Counted from the stretch's first letter, positions 10,341 through 20,131 are shown. The stretch is 64,000 nt of DNA from Site-B1 sp963827785 (GCA_963827785.1 CAWHCT010000044.1:31485-95484), one strand, 5' to 3'. The notes: a model not told the origin generated them from the sequence alone. Made by a program: numbers and translations.

Positions 10341-11209
10341 ATGGATACTAAAGAATTACTAAAAAAAGTTAGAAAGATCGAGATCAAGACAAGACGCTTG
10401 TCTGATCATATTTTTGGAGGAGAATATCATTCTACTTTCAAAGGACGAGGTATGACCTTTAGTGAAGTTAGACAATACCAATATGGCGATGATGTAAGAA
10501 GTATTGATTGGAATGTAACAGCCCGTTACAATGAACCATCATGTCAAGGTTTTTGAAGAAGAAAGAGAATTGACCATGATGTTAATGGTCGATTTTTCAG
10601 GAAGTAAGCTTTTTGGCACCATGAAACAATTTAAAATTGAAGTAGTAACTGAAATTGCCGCAACTCTTGCCTTTTCGGCAACACAGAATAATGACAAAAT
10701 TGGGTTGATCCTGTTTTCTGATGAAGTTGAACTTTATATTCCACCTAAAAAAGGACGTTCACATGTACTTAGGATTATTCGTGAACTTATAGAATTTGAA
10801 CCGAAAAGTAAACTCACCAATGTCACAGAAGCTTTAAAATTCTTGTCAAATGTGATGAAGAAAAAAGCCATAGTTTTTGTGTTATCAGATTTTATTACAG
10901 ATGATTACCGAACATACACTTAAAATAGCAGCGAAGAGACATGATGTTACAGGAATTAGGGTTTATGATAAAAGAGAAGAGGAAATTCCAAATCTTGGAA
11001 TGGTTGAAATGCAGGATGAAGAAACGGGTGAATTGATGCTTGTAAATACATCTTCAAAAAAAGTAAGAGATAATTATCAACACTATTACCGAGATAGGGT
11101 AGAATACTTCAAGGATAGCTTCGCGAAATCAGGCGCAGGAGTTATCGATTGTCGAGTGGATGAAAGTTACGTGAAAAAGTTGTTGGGATACTTTAAGCGA
11201 AGAGGATAG
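10341..11209 (+). CDS. DUF58 (vWA-like) protein of the bat operon
   Basis: About 289 residues after correction. The N-terminal segment has the DUF58 signature (DHIFGGEYHSTFKGRGMTF, then VRQYQYGDDVRSIDWNVTAR), followed by a vWA-like fold: MMLMVDFSGSKLFGT (a DxSxS-type metal site), KIGLILFSDEVELYIPPKKG, and FVLSDF. DUF58 proteins are found with MoxR ATPases and are probably their client or partner. Two extra bases (about 10539 and 10909) break the frame; correction gives NEP-HVKVFEEEREL and DDYEHTLKIAAKRHDV. Cytoplasmic or membrane-associated; no signal peptide is seen. Confidence 0.9.
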
Positions 11210-11253
11210 AACAATAAATTATCAGGTCGAGTTCAATCGAGACCTAATTGGAA

Positions 11254-12913
11254 ATGAAGAATATCAATTCAAATAGAAATGAATCAAGAATCAAGAACCA
11301 AGAGTTAAGACTTGTATTGTCTTGTATCCTTGTTTTTGTCTCTTTATCCTCCTTCTCTCAGGTGACTTCATCTATTGATTTGGATTCTATAAAGATTGGT
11401 GAACAGATAACCTATAAGATACAAGTTGAGGCTGATACTACTGATTTTGTTGCTTTTCCTGAAGGACAAACCTTTTTACCACTTGAAGTAATTGAATCTT
11501 TTAAAGTGGATACAACAATTATTGATATCAGGATGAGTCTTATTAAAAAATATGCCCTGACTCAATTCGATTCGGGTTCATTCACAATTCCAAGACAAAA
11601 GATTGCGGTCAGCGAACAAATTCTATTTTACAGACTCTCTAAAAATTGAAGTTAGAAACGTTGAAATTGACACTACAAAACAGGGCTTATATGACATAAA
11701 ACCTTTAATTAATGTTGATAAGAGTCCGAGCAAATGGTGGAAATATTTATTAATTGGATTGTTGATCCTTGGCGTGTTATCATATTTACTTTATTGGTTT
11801 ATCTGGAGGAAAAAACCATTATCTGATGCAGAAAAAATAGCATTGTTACCTCCATATGACAGAGCCAAGTTAGCCCTAAAAAAATTGGAAGAGAGTGACT
11901 ATTTAGAAAATCAAGCTCTAAAGGATTATTATTCAGAATTAACACTGATAATCAGAAAATATCTGGATGAAAAGGTTTATGATCATTCACTGGAAAGTAC
12001 AACAGATGAGTTAATAAATAGATTACTCTTGTTAAAAGAAGCGAACAAGATTGACCTCAGTAAAGAGACTATCAAAAATATTGAAAGTATTTTAAAAAGA
12101 GCTGACTTGGTGAAGTTTGCAAAAGGTGCACCGGAAATTGCCTTAGCTCAAATAGACAAACAAACTATAGAAGCAGAAATAGACCATGTAAAAGAAGCAC
12201 TTCCGGAGCCTTCTGAAGAGGAAAAACTTTTGGATGAAAAGTATAGGGAACAAATCGAACGAAAACAGAAGACAAAAAAAGTGATCCTGACAACTGCAAT
12301 TGCATTTGTTGTATTAGTAATAATTATAACAGGGTTTTCTTTAAAATATGGATTCAATTATGTTAAGGACACTATTATTGGTCATGACAGCAAAGAGTTA
12401 CTGGAAACCAAAGAATGGGTAACAAGCGAGTATGGTGCACCACCATTGGTCATTAAAACTCCAAAAGTATTAATGAGGGTAAACCCTCAAATACCAGATG
12501 GAATGCAACGAGCGGTTCAGGATACCCAAATGTTTGTCTATGGAAGTTTAATGAGTAACTTTTACATTGTAGTTAATAGCACCTTACTTAATCCGCAAGT
12601 TGAATTCGATCTAAATAAGGCGGTAGAAAATGTCATGCTTCAATTTGAGGCTCAGGGAGCTCAAAACATCATTACAAAACAAGATGAATTTGTAACACCT
12701 AACGGAGCTAAAGGTATTGATATTCATGGCACGATGACTTTGGTTAATCCGGCTACAAACAAAGAAATGGACAGTAAATATTCAATACTTAATTTTTATA
12801 ATAATGGTGCATATCAGCAGGTGCAGCTGATATATGATAGAAACGATGAATATGCAGAGCAAATAGTTCAAAGAGTCATTAACTCTATTGAATTAATAAA
12901 ACCACAGGTATAA
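11254..12913 (+). CDS. BatD-like/DUF4381-type membrane protein of the bat operon
   Basis: About 553 residues after correcting one extra base near 11632. The order is: signal peptide ending LSSFSQ, a periplasmic beta domain (SIDLDSIKIGEQITYKIQV), a first membrane helix (residues about 155-177, LLIGLLILGVLSYLLYWFIW), a cytoplasmic helical part (YYSELTLIIRKYLDE), a second helix (VILTTAIAFVVLVIIITGF) and a C-terminal extracytoplasmic domain. The helical part resembles DUF4381/BatD C-terminal regions, which accompany vWA proteins. The ATG at 11254 is preferred over an upstream TTG. The codons before the hydrophobic signal contain a 7-base tandem repeat, so the native N-terminus may be shorter. It abuts batA. 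Confidence 0.8.
11284..11311 (+). repeat. Tandem 7-base repeats inside the N-terminal coding region
   Basis: Four degenerate heptamers in a row: TCAAGAA, TCAAGAA, CCAAGAG, TTAAGAC. The same unit recurs outside coding sequence at 13926-13940. Because seven is not a multiple of three, the encoded peptide is not periodic, suggesting that an intergenic repeat was absorbed into the reading frame. Confidence 0.6.
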
Positions 12914-13918
12914 ATGTTTGAAGGAATAGAATTTGTAAACAAACAATTTTTCTGGCTGCTTTTATTGCTGCCACTAGCTATTCTTTGGTATGTTTTAAAA
13001 CAGAATAAACAAACAGCCGAATTAAAAATGTCTTCCTTGAAAGGGTTCAAAATTTCGAATTCGTTTTTGCCAAGACTCAAACACCTGTTGTTTGCCTTTA
13101 GGCTTTTAGCTTTGGTTTTAATAATTATGGGATTAGCAAGACCACAAACGGTGGATGTTAGCACCAAAACAAAGACCACGAGAGGAATTGACATCATTAT
13201 TGCTATAGATGTTTCGGCAAGTATGCTAGCCAAGGATCTAACACCTAACAGACTTGAGGCGCTTAAAAGTGTAGCGGCAGAATTTATAAATGGAAGGCCG
13301 AATGACAGAATAGGATTGGTGGAATATGCCGGCGAGAGTTATACAAAAACTCCAATTACAAGCGATAAGTCAATTATTTTGAAGTCTTTAAAAAGTATAG
13401 AATACAATACTATAATTGAAGGAGGAACAGCGATAGGCATGGGGCTTGCTACATCGGTTAATCGACTGAAGGACAGTAAAGCCAAAAGTAAAGTGATCAT
13501 TCTGTTGACAGATGGAGTAAATAATTCCGGGTTTATTGATCCGAAAATGGCAAGTGATCTGGCAATAGAATATGGCATAAAAACATATACAATTGGTTTA
13601 GGCACAAATGGAATGGCCTTATCTCCTGTTGCCATTAAACCCAATGGAACTTTTCAATATGGACGAGTACAGGTGGAGATAGATGAAGATCTGCTAAAGG
13701 AAATTGCCGAAGCAACCGGAGGGAAATATTTCAGAGCAACGAATAACGAAAAATTAAAGGAGATCTATAAAGAGATCAATAAACTGGAAAAAACAGATGT
13801 TGAAGAGTTTAAATTCTATAATTACGAAGAAAAATATAGGCCGTTAGTATTATTAGCAATAGGTTTATTGCTTTTAGAATTGCTATTGAGATTTACGATA
13901 TTTAGAAGTTTTGTTTAA
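12914..13918 (+). CDS. batA: Aerotolerance protein BatA (vWA domain)
   Basis: 334 residues. One membrane segment near the N-terminus (FWLLLLLPLAILWYVL), a second at about residues 55-72, then a von Willebrand A domain with the complete metal-ion site IAIDVSASM (Asp99, Ser101, Ser103), NDRIGLVEYAGESYT and ILLTDGVNNSG, and a C-terminal membrane helix (LVLLAIGLLLLELLL). BatA and BatB form membrane complexes with the other Bat proteins; mutants in the Bacteroides bat genes show poorer oxygen tolerance, but the molecular role is unresolved. The ATG follows the preceding stop with no gap. Confidence 0.93.
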   Translation: MFEGIEFVNKQFFWLLLLLPLAILWYVLKQNKQTAELKMSSLKGFKISNSFLPRLKHLLFAFRLLALVLIIMGLARPQTVDVSTKTKTTRGIDIIIAIDVSASMLAKDLTPNRLEALKSVAAEFINGRPNDRIGLVEYAGESYTKTPITSDKSIILKSLKSIEYNTIIEGGTAIGMGLATSVNRLKDSKAKSKVIILLTDGVNNSGFIDPKMASDLAIEYGIKTYTIGLGTNGMALSPVAIKPNGTFQYGRVQVEIDEDLLKEIAEATGGKYFRATNNEKLKEIYKEINKLEKTDVEEFKFYNYEEKYRPLVLLAIGLLLLELLLRFTIFRSFV

Positions 13919-13925
13919 AATAGTA

Positions 13926-13940
13926 CCAAGAACCAAGACT
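13926..13940 (+). repeat. Heptamer repeat between batA and the Coa1-like gene
   Basis: CCAAGAACCAAGACT, two copies of the 7-base unit also present at 11284-11311. It sits in the short spacer between two genes of the bat operon. Confidence 0.55.
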
Positions 13941-13963
13941 TTAAAGCATTGGGATTTATAAAA

Positions 13964-14392
13964 ATGAATGAGTTAATTGAACATAAAAGCTGGTGGAAAC
14001 TAAATGGGAGATGGTTTATTTCTTTAATGATAGCAGTATTCATTGGATTAGGACTAATTTTTAATTCAAAAGTTGGAGAAAGTATTACAGATATTACAAG
14101 GGCTTATACTGATGCTTCTATTTATGAAAATGCTTTAGAGTTAGCTCAAAAAAATAATCAAATAAAGAAATTGTTGGGTAAGTTAAAACCAATAGATAAC
14201 ATGGCAATTTTTGAAGGCTCTGTGATATATTCCAATAATAATAACTCTGTTGATATGAGTTTAAGAGTGAAAGGCTCTAAAGGAAAAGGTAAAATTGAAA
14301 TTTCTGCTGATAAAAAAGAGGCAGAATGGAATTATAGTAAAATTAATATTAGAATAAAAGATCCGAAACAAACAATTAAAATTTTAAAATGA
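13964..14392 (+). CDS. Coa1/Tim21-family membrane protein
   Basis: 142 residues from the ATG at 13964. A basic, tryptophan-bearing start (HKSWWKLNGRWF), one membrane helix (FISLMIAVFIGLGLIF), then an extracytoplasmic domain with YENALELAQKNNQIKKLLG, GSVIYSNNNNSVDMSLRVKG and SKGKGKIEISADK ending in a tryptophan strand. This is the layout of bacterial proteins annotated as cytochrome c oxidase assembly factor Coa1 family. The fold is recognised; a role in oxidase assembly is not established for the bacterial members. It is not part of the standard bat operon, so its place between batA and batB is unusual. Confidence 0.72.
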   Translation: MNELIEHKSWWKLNGRWFISLMIAVFIGLGLIFNSKVGESITDITRAYTDASIYENALELAQKNNQIKKLLGKLKPIDNMAIFEGSVIYSNNNNSVDMSLRVKGSKGKGKIEISADKKEAEWNYSKINIRIKDPKQTIKILK

Positions 14393-14452
14393 AATTATTC
14401 ATGTATTAGAGGCAAAAACTGCCAAATAAATACTGCAAACTGAAGATTTAAC

Positions 14453-15490
14453 ATGTATCAATTAGAAGAAAGAATATGGTTTTGGTTGTTGCTATTAATA
14501 CCGATAATATTGGTACTATTTGCTATACTGCAGATCTGGAAACAGAAGGTCCAAAATAAGTTTTCGGATAAGAGGCTTTTGAACAAACTAGCCCCTAACA
14601 GGTCGATTATAAAATCACTCTTAAAGATAATCTTGTTTTGTTTGGCTATAGCCAGCATTGTCATTGCACTTGTTAATCCTAAAGTCGGGACCAAATTAGA
14701 AACTATAAAACGTGAAGGGGTGGACATTGTTTTTGCTGTTGATGTTTCAAAAAGTATGCTGGCTGAGGACATAGCACCAAATCGTCTTGAAAAGTCAAAA
14801 CAACTTGTAACTCAGATCATAAATAATCTGGCAAGTGACCGAATTGGAATTATTGCCTATGCAGGAAAGGCATTTCCACAATTGCCAATTACAACAGACT
14901 ATGCTTCGGCAAAAATGTTTTTGCAGAATATGAACACAGACATGTTATCATCTCAAGGGACCGCAATTGATGAAGCAATAGATTTGGCTAAAACTTATTA
15001 TGATGATGAAGAGCAAACCAACAGAGTGCTTATTATTATTTCTGATGGAGAAGATCATGGAGAACGAGCTGTTGATGCTGCGGAAGAAGCCAGTGAGGAT
15101 GGTATAAAAATATTCACTATTGGAGTAGGAAGTGATAAAGGAGCTCCAATCCCGATTAAAAGAGGAAGTATCGTTTTAAATTATAAAAAAGATAATGAAG
15201 GTGAAACCGTAATTACAAAATTGGATGAGGAAACACTTCAAAATATAGCCAGCAAAGCAAATGGAGTCTATATCAATGGTGAAAACACTGGTGAGGTTGT
15301 AGAAAAAATACGTGATATATTGAATAAGATGGATAAGCAGGAATTTGAATCGAAACAAGTGGCAGAATTTAAAGATCAATTCCAATGGTTTTTGGGCTTT
15401 GCATTTTTCTTTTTGTTACTAGACGTTTTCCTTTTAGACAGAAAAACAGAATGGTTGAAAAAGTTGAATTTGTTTAATGAAAACTTTTAG
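14453..15490 (+). CDS. batB: Aerotolerance protein BatB (vWA domain)
   Basis: 345 residues with two N-terminal membrane helices (FWLLLLIPIILVLFAILQIW and LLKIILFCLAIASIVIALV), a vWA domain with an intact metal site FAVDVSKSM (Asp97, Ser99, Ser101), SDRIGIIAYAGKAFPQLPIT, SSQGTAIDEAIDLA and IIISDGEDHG, and a C-terminal helix (FFLGFAFFFLLLDVFLL-like). It is the second vWA partner of the Bat complex. A 144-base spacer separates it from batC. Confidence 0.93.
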   Translation: MYQLEERIWFWLLLLIPIILVLFAILQIWKQKVQNKFSDKRLLNKLAPNRSIIKSLLKIILFCLAIASIVIALVNPKVGTKLETIKREGVDIVFAVDVSKSMLAEDIAPNRLEKSKQLVTQIINNLASDRIGIIAYAGKAFPQLPITTDYASAKMFLQNMNTDMLSSQGTAIDEAIDLAKTYYDDEEQTNRVLIIISDGEDHGERAVDAAEEASEDGIKIFTIGVGSDKGAPIPIKRGSIVLNYKKDNEGETVITKLDEETLQNIASKANGVYINGENTGEVVEKIRDILNKMDKQEFESKQVAEFKDQFQWFLGFAFFFLLLDVFLLDRKTEWLKKLNLFNENF

Positions 15491-15634
15491 TTTTCTCAAA
15501 TATAAAAACCTTTAAAAATGAAGTAGGATGTATTTCAGATATTTTATAAAACCTTTAACTGTATCAAATCTATTTGTTTTATAATTTCGTTGATATAAAA
15601 TACCATTCTCAATAATGTTGGGAATTTATGTAAA

Positions 15635-16443
15635 ATGAAGAAAATACTATACATATTAATCAGTTTGACAACCTTGGTGGGTTATGCCCAAATGAAGGAT
15701 TTGGCGTTACAAAAATCCAATGATTATGTATATCGAGGGGAACGAATTGTTGATCAGAAGATTTTATTTCGGCAGAAATGGAATATCGTAAAGCCATTTC
15801 AAAAAGCCCTTCAAATGCAATTGGCACTTACAATTTGGGCAATGCCTATTACAAGAACGGAAAGTTTAGTGAAGCCATATTAAGACATCAGGAAGCCATA
15901 AAATCGGCAGTTACCAAAGAAGAAAAGCATATGGCATATCATAATATCGGTAACACCCTGATGCAGAACAAACAATGTAAAGAAGCCGTTGAGGCTTACA
16001 AAAATGCTCTCAGAAATAATCCAAATGATGATGAAACCAGATATAATCTTGGATTAGCAAAAGAATGCGCTAAAGAAGAAGGCGGAGGAGGGGAAGATCA
16101 AAATCAGGATCAAGACCAGGATCAGAAAGAAGATCAGCAAAAGGAAGACAAAAAGGACGAAGGAGATAATAAGGAAGATAAAGAGGACGAAGGCGATCAG
16201 GACGAAAAAGAAGGAGACCAAAAAGAAGATGAACAGGGCCAGCCAAAGGACGAGAAAGAGGATAAGGGACAAGAAGGAGATGAGAAAAAAGAACAAAAGC
16301 CAAAACCTCAACCCGGACAATTATCTCCTCAACAAATAAAAAACCTTTTGGAGGCAATGAATGATCAGGAAAAGCAGGTCCAGGAAAAAATAAATGCCCA
16401 AAAGGCAAAAGGTATCAATGTTCAAACGGATAAAGATTGGTAA
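15635..16443 (+). CDS. batC: Aerotolerance protein BatC (TPR, highly acidic tail)
   Basis: About 268 residues after correction. Signal peptide MKKILYILISLTTLVGYAQM, then TPR units (MEYRKAISKSPSNAIGTYNL, FSEAILRHQEAIKSA, CKEAVEAYKNALRNN), then about 75 residues made almost only of Asp, Glu, Lys and Gln (16077-16315), and the conserved BatC end QLSPQQIKNLLEAMNDQEKQ. Two extra bases (about 15734 and 15753) break the frame in the N-terminal TPR; without them the sequence reads YEGNELLSEDFISAEMEYRK. A periplasmic scaffold role is inferred from the TPR domain. Confidence 0.88.
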
Positions 16444-16452
16444 GAAGAACTA

Positions 16453-18219
16453 ATGAAATTTGTTAAACACATATCGTTAATTTTATTTCTTATTTCCGGT
16501 TTGGCATGCGCTCAGGTTAAATTTGAGGTCAAGGTCAGTAAGAACAATCTTGGAATCAATGAGAGGTTGCGTGTGGATTTTGAAATGAATCAGGATGGAG
16601 ATGATTTTAACCCACCCAATTTTGCAAATTTTACCGTAGTTGGAGGCCCAAATCAATCTGTTAGTAATTCCTGGATTAATGGAAAAAGATCATATTCAAA
16701 AACCTACAGTTATTTCTTATCACCCCAAAAAAGAGGCACTTTTGTTATTGATCAGGCCACCATCGTAATTGACGGACAAATCTACAAGACCAGTCCTGTA
16801 AAAATTACCGTTACAGCGGCCGTTGACAAACCTAAGGATCCTAATGATCCTGAATATGTCGCATCAGAGAACATACATTTGGTAGCAGAAGTATCTAATG
16901 CTTATCCATATTTAAATCAGGCAATTACAGTTGTTTATAAGTTATATGTTTCACCAAATACAGGAGTGAGCAATTGGCGTGAAATTGACAATCCAAGATT
17001 TAATGATTTTTGGAGCCAGAATATAGATATCAAGGGTCTAAAAGTTGAGAACGGTACTTACGATGGTGAGGATTACAGATATGTAGTGTTAAGAAGAACT
17101 GTGCTATATCCACAAAAAACCGGAAAACTCAATATAGAGCCATTAAGTCTTGATATTACTGTTGATGTTCCAACCAACCGAAGGGATATCTTTGGCGGTC
17201 GATTAATGAAACAAGTTCATAAAACTGTTTCGGCAGGCAACAGAACTATAAATGTAAAACCTTTACCTGAAGCTGGAAAGCCAATAGATTTTACAGGAGC
17301 AGTTGGTAATTTTGATTTTAAAGTTTCAACTACAAAAACAGAATTGAATGCCACTGAATCTTTGCAGGCTAAGGTAAAAGTGTCCGGAAACGGGAATTTA
17401 AAACTGTTTGAATTACCTAAACTAACCGTTCCTAGCTCTTTGGAAGTTTATGAGCCTGAAAAGTCAGACAATATAAACACTACAATTCAGGGAATGCAGG
17501 GAGAAAGGGTAGAGAGTTATACCATTGTTCCACAATACAAAGGAAAATATCCTGTTCCGAGCATTTCATTTTCATATTTTGATCCGAGAACAGAAAGTTA
17601 TAGAAGATTATCTTCTGATGAGATCGTAATAGACGTCATGGAAGGGCCTGCCAATAGTGCAAATTCCGGTAACCAGCCAAACAATAATTTTAAACAGCAA
17701 GTTATCGCAAATACTAATCAATTTGCGTTCATAAAAACAAGAACAATTTTCATTCCTCAGGAGTCCAAAGATTTCTTTAGGTCTAAATTGTTCTGGAGCA
17801 GTTTAGTTCTGCCATTGTTGGCTATTCCATTTGCAATCGTTTTTAGACGAAAAAAAGCAGTTAGAGACGCCGATTTCGAGGGTATCAGGATAAGAAAGGC
17901 AGATAAAATGGCAAGAAAATATTTAGGTGAATCAAAAAAGTCTCTTGGAAACAAGGAGTCTTTTTATATAGCACTGGAAAAAGCACTTCATAATTATTTA
18001 AAAGCTAAATTACGAATTGAAACTTCCGATTTGAGCAAGGATAAGATCACAACTTTATTGAGCGAAAGAAAGGTAAATGAATCAACAATTTCAGAATTCC
18101 TTTCCCTTTTAAAAAGCTGTGAATTAGCAAGATATACGCCTTCAACAAAGGTGGAAATGAGAATGGATTATGACAAAGCATCCAAAACAATCTCAATGTT
18201 GGATAAACAAATAAGTTAA
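16453..18219 (+). CDS. batD: BatD family protein
   Basis: 588 residues. Signal peptide ending ACAQ, then successive beta-sandwich domains typical of BatD (VKFEVKVSKNNLGINERLRV, TYSYFLSPQKRGTFVI, VVLRRTVLYPQKTGKLNIEP, YTIVPQYKGKYPVPSISFSY), one membrane helix at about residues 452-471 (LVLPLLAIPFAIVF) and a cytoplasmic helical tail. Large periplasmic part with a membrane anchor, thought to work with BatA and BatB. Nine bases separate it from batC and one base from batE, so the genes are co-transcribed. Confidence 0.92.
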   Translation: MKFVKHISLILFLISGLACAQVKFEVKVSKNNLGINERLRVDFEMNQDGDDFNPPNFANFTVVGGPNQSVSNSWINGKRSYSKTYSYFLSPQKRGTFVIDQATIVIDGQIYKTSPVKITVTAAVDKPKDPNDPEYVASENIHLVAEVSNAYPYLNQAITVVYKLYVSPNTGVSNWREIDNPRFNDFWSQNIDIKGLKVENGTYDGEDYRYVVLRRTVLYPQKTGKLNIEPLSLDITVDVPTNRRDIFGGRLMKQVHKTVSAGNRTINVKPLPEAGKPIDFTGAVGNFDFKVSTTKTELNATESLQAKVKVSGNGNLKLFELPKLTVPSSLEVYEPEKSDNINTTIQGMQGERVESYTIVPQYKGKYPVPSISFSYFDPRTESYRRLSSDEIVIDVMEGPANSANSGNQPNNNFKQQVIANTNQFAFIKTRTIFIPQESKDFFRSKLFWSSLVLPLLAIPFAIVFRRKKAVRDADFEGIRIRKADKMARKYLGESKKSLGNKESFYIALEKALHNYLKAKLRIETSDLSKDKITTLLSERKVNESTISEFLSLLKSCELARYTPSTKVEMRMDYDKASKTISMLDKQIS

Positions 18220-18220
18220 C

Positions 18221-18979
18221 ATGAAATCCATCTTATACATATTAACTTTTTTGTTAAGCGTTATTACTTCTGCCCAAAATGAGTCACTATTTGAAGAAGG
18301 GAATACGCTTTACAGTAATGGAAAATATTATGAAGCTATTGAGAAATATGAAGCAATTATAAATTCCGGATATCAGTCTGCTGAAGTTTATTTTAATTTA
18401 GGAAATGCTCATTATAAACTTAATCGAATAGCGCCCAGCATATATTATTATGAAAAGGCCTTACTACTTGCTCCTAGTGATAAGGAGATCCTTAATAACT
18501 TATCCTTTGCCCAAAATATGACAATAGATGCAATAGAAACTGTGCCAGAAATAGGGATTTCCAGATTTCTTAGAAAAGCGATAAATACTTTTAGTTTTGA
18601 TACTTGGGCTTATTTGTCTGTATCATTTATGATCTTGTTCATCATATTGTTTTTGGCCTATTATTTTACTTCAAATACTGGTAAAAAGAGATTCACTTTC
18701 GTCACTAGTATAATTTCTATTTTTTTGATGCTACTCTTCTTAACATTTGCCTTTAAAAAACAATCTATAGATAGAAAAGATAATCCTGCCATAGTTTTCT
18801 CTAAAGAGTCTGTAGTTAGAACAGACCCAAATCTTAGTGGCGGAGAAGCCTTCAGACTTCATGAAGGAACTAAAGTTCAGGTTGTTGACACCCTTAATAA
18901 CTGGTCAGAGATTTTATTGGTTGATGGTAAAACAGGATGGATTATTACCGAAAACATAAAATTGTTAAAGGAACTTTAA
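18221..18979 (+). CDS. batE: BatE (TPR plus SH3-like domain)
   Basis: 252 residues. Signal peptide MKSILYILTFLLSVITSAQ, TPR units (YYEAIEKYEAIINSGYQSAE, VYFNLGNAHYKLNRIAPSIY), two membrane helices (about 130-150 and 158-178), and a bacterial SH3 domain at the end (SVVRTDPNLSGGEAFRLHEG, VDGKTGWIITENIKLL). This architecture is that of BatE. Last gene of the bat operon. Confidence 0.9.
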   Translation: MKSILYILTFLLSVITSAQNESLFEEGNTLYSNGKYYEAIEKYEAIINSGYQSAEVYFNLGNAHYKLNRIAPSIYYYEKALLLAPSDKEILNNLSFAQNMTIDAIETVPEIGISRFLRKAINTFSFDTWAYLSVSFMILFIILFLAYYFTSNTGKKRFTFVTSIISIFLMLLFLTFAFKKQSIDRKDNPAIVFSKESVVRTDPNLSGGEAFRLHEGTKVQVVDTLNNWSEILLVDGKTGWIITENIKLLKEL

Positions 18980-19012
18980 TTATTTTTTATTAGGTTACTT
19001 TTTAAGATATTT

Positions 19013-19020
19013 TATATTTG
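19013..19020 (+). promoter_or_regulatory. Putative -7 box before the small secreted protein
   Basis: TATATTTG matches TAnnTTTG, 20 bases before the ATG at 19040. No clear -33 element. Confidence 0.4.
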
Positions 19021-19039
19021 CAGCAAATCAATAGAAGAA

Positions 19040-19333
19040 ATGGCTAAAAAGATAATCACAATTTTCTTTTTATGTTTATTTATGGCATTTTTAACTGCGC
19101 CATCAATAATCGTGGCCATTGACGATTCTACAGATATTACAATTCTTTTTAGTAATCCGGAAGAAGAAGAGAATGAACAGAATACAAATTTGAAAATTCC
19201 GGACATAAACAATTCTTACAATCGCGAAGTTTTTTTGACTTCCATTGATGAATTATTATTGGAATACAGGTTTAATCACTATTCCATTCCTCACCTAAAT
19301 TTATTCAGTCCACCTCCGGACCTTTTTTTATAA
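19040..19333 (+). CDS. Small secreted protein of unknown function
   Basis: 97 residues: an N-terminal hydrophobic segment (IITIFFLCLFMAFLTAPSII) that is a signal peptide or membrane anchor, an acidic middle (NPEEEENEQNT), and a proline-rich end (YSIPHLNLFSPPPDLF). I recognise a class of short flavobacterial hypothetical proteins with the same TAPSII...PHLNL.SPPP pattern but no assigned function. It has a -7 promoter box 20 bases upstream and lies 143 bases before the first carbonic anhydrase gene, so it may belong to the inorganic-carbon module. Confidence 0.65.
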   Translation: MAKKIITIFFLCLFMAFLTAPSIIVAIDDSTDITILFSNPEEEENEQNTNLKIPDINNSYNREVFLTSIDELLLEYRFNHYSIPHLNLFSPPPDLFL

Positions 19334-19476
19334 AATTTAAAGTCATTCGGCATATTAGCTCAGAATTAATTTTGAATTAACATTTGACGAGGATCTAATT
19401 TAAAACCTCGAAAACTATTATATTGCCTTTTTAAACTCAGAGACAAATCAGGCATAATTATTTTAAAACATAAATT

Positions 19477-20108
19477 ATGAAAGCACATACAAAAGAAACA
19501 CAAGCTACAATGACCCCTCAAAAGTCATTACAATATTTAAAAGAGGGAAACCTAAGATTTCAAAACAACTTAAAAGCACACAGAAATCTTTTAGAACAGG
19601 TAAACGATACTAGCGATGGTCAATTTCCATTTGCAACAATTTTAAGTTGTATCGACTCCAGGGTTTCGGCAGAATTAGTTTTTGATCAAGGATTAGGAGA
19701 TATTTTTAGCGTGAGAATTGCAGGAAACTTTGTCAACGAAGATATTTTAGGAAGTATGGAATTTGCCTGTAAACTTGCAGGAACAAAGCTGATTGTTGTA
19801 TTAGGACACACAAGTTGTGGGGCGGTAAAAGGAGCTTGTGACAATGCTAAAATGGGTAATCTTAACGAAACTTATTGAAAAAATAACTCCTGCTGTTGAT
19901 GCTGTTAACAGAACCTAAGGACGTAAATTTAAGAAACTCATCAAACTTAGAATTTGTTGATTCAGTTGCAGAAAAAAATGTTCAATTAACAATAGACAGA
20001 ATACATGAGGAAAGTCCAATTCTTTCAGAAATGGAAAAAAGTGGGGAAATAATGATTATTGGAGCTATGTATGATATCAATACAGGAGAAGTTACTTTTT
20101 ATGAATAA
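19477..20108 (+). CDS. Beta-class carbonic anhydrase
   Basis: Interconverts CO2 and bicarbonate at a zinc ion. Zinc ligands and the dyad are present: SCIDSR (Cys58, Asp60, Arg62) and LGHTSCGAV (His111, Cys114). Two extra bases (about 19867 and 19907) break the frame after NAKMGNL; corrected, it reads LNKLIEKITPAVDAV-TEPKD and continues to IMIIGAMYDINTGEVTFYE, the standard end of the family. Length is about 210 residues, with no signal peptide. First of two carbonic anhydrases that flank the SulP gene. Confidence 0.93.
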
Positions 20109-20131
20109 TATAATCGATTTCACGCAAAAGG

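Noticed and set aside
16054..16408. Long minus-strand reading frames rich in leucine and phenylalanine opposite batC
   Set aside because: They arise from the purine-only coding strand of the acidic BatC tail; no start context, and composition fits an antisense shadow.
19860..19910. Programmed frameshift in the first carbonic anhydrase
   Set aside because: Two breaks occur within 40 bases without a slippery heptamer or downstream structure, and the same +1 error type is found in unrelated genes.
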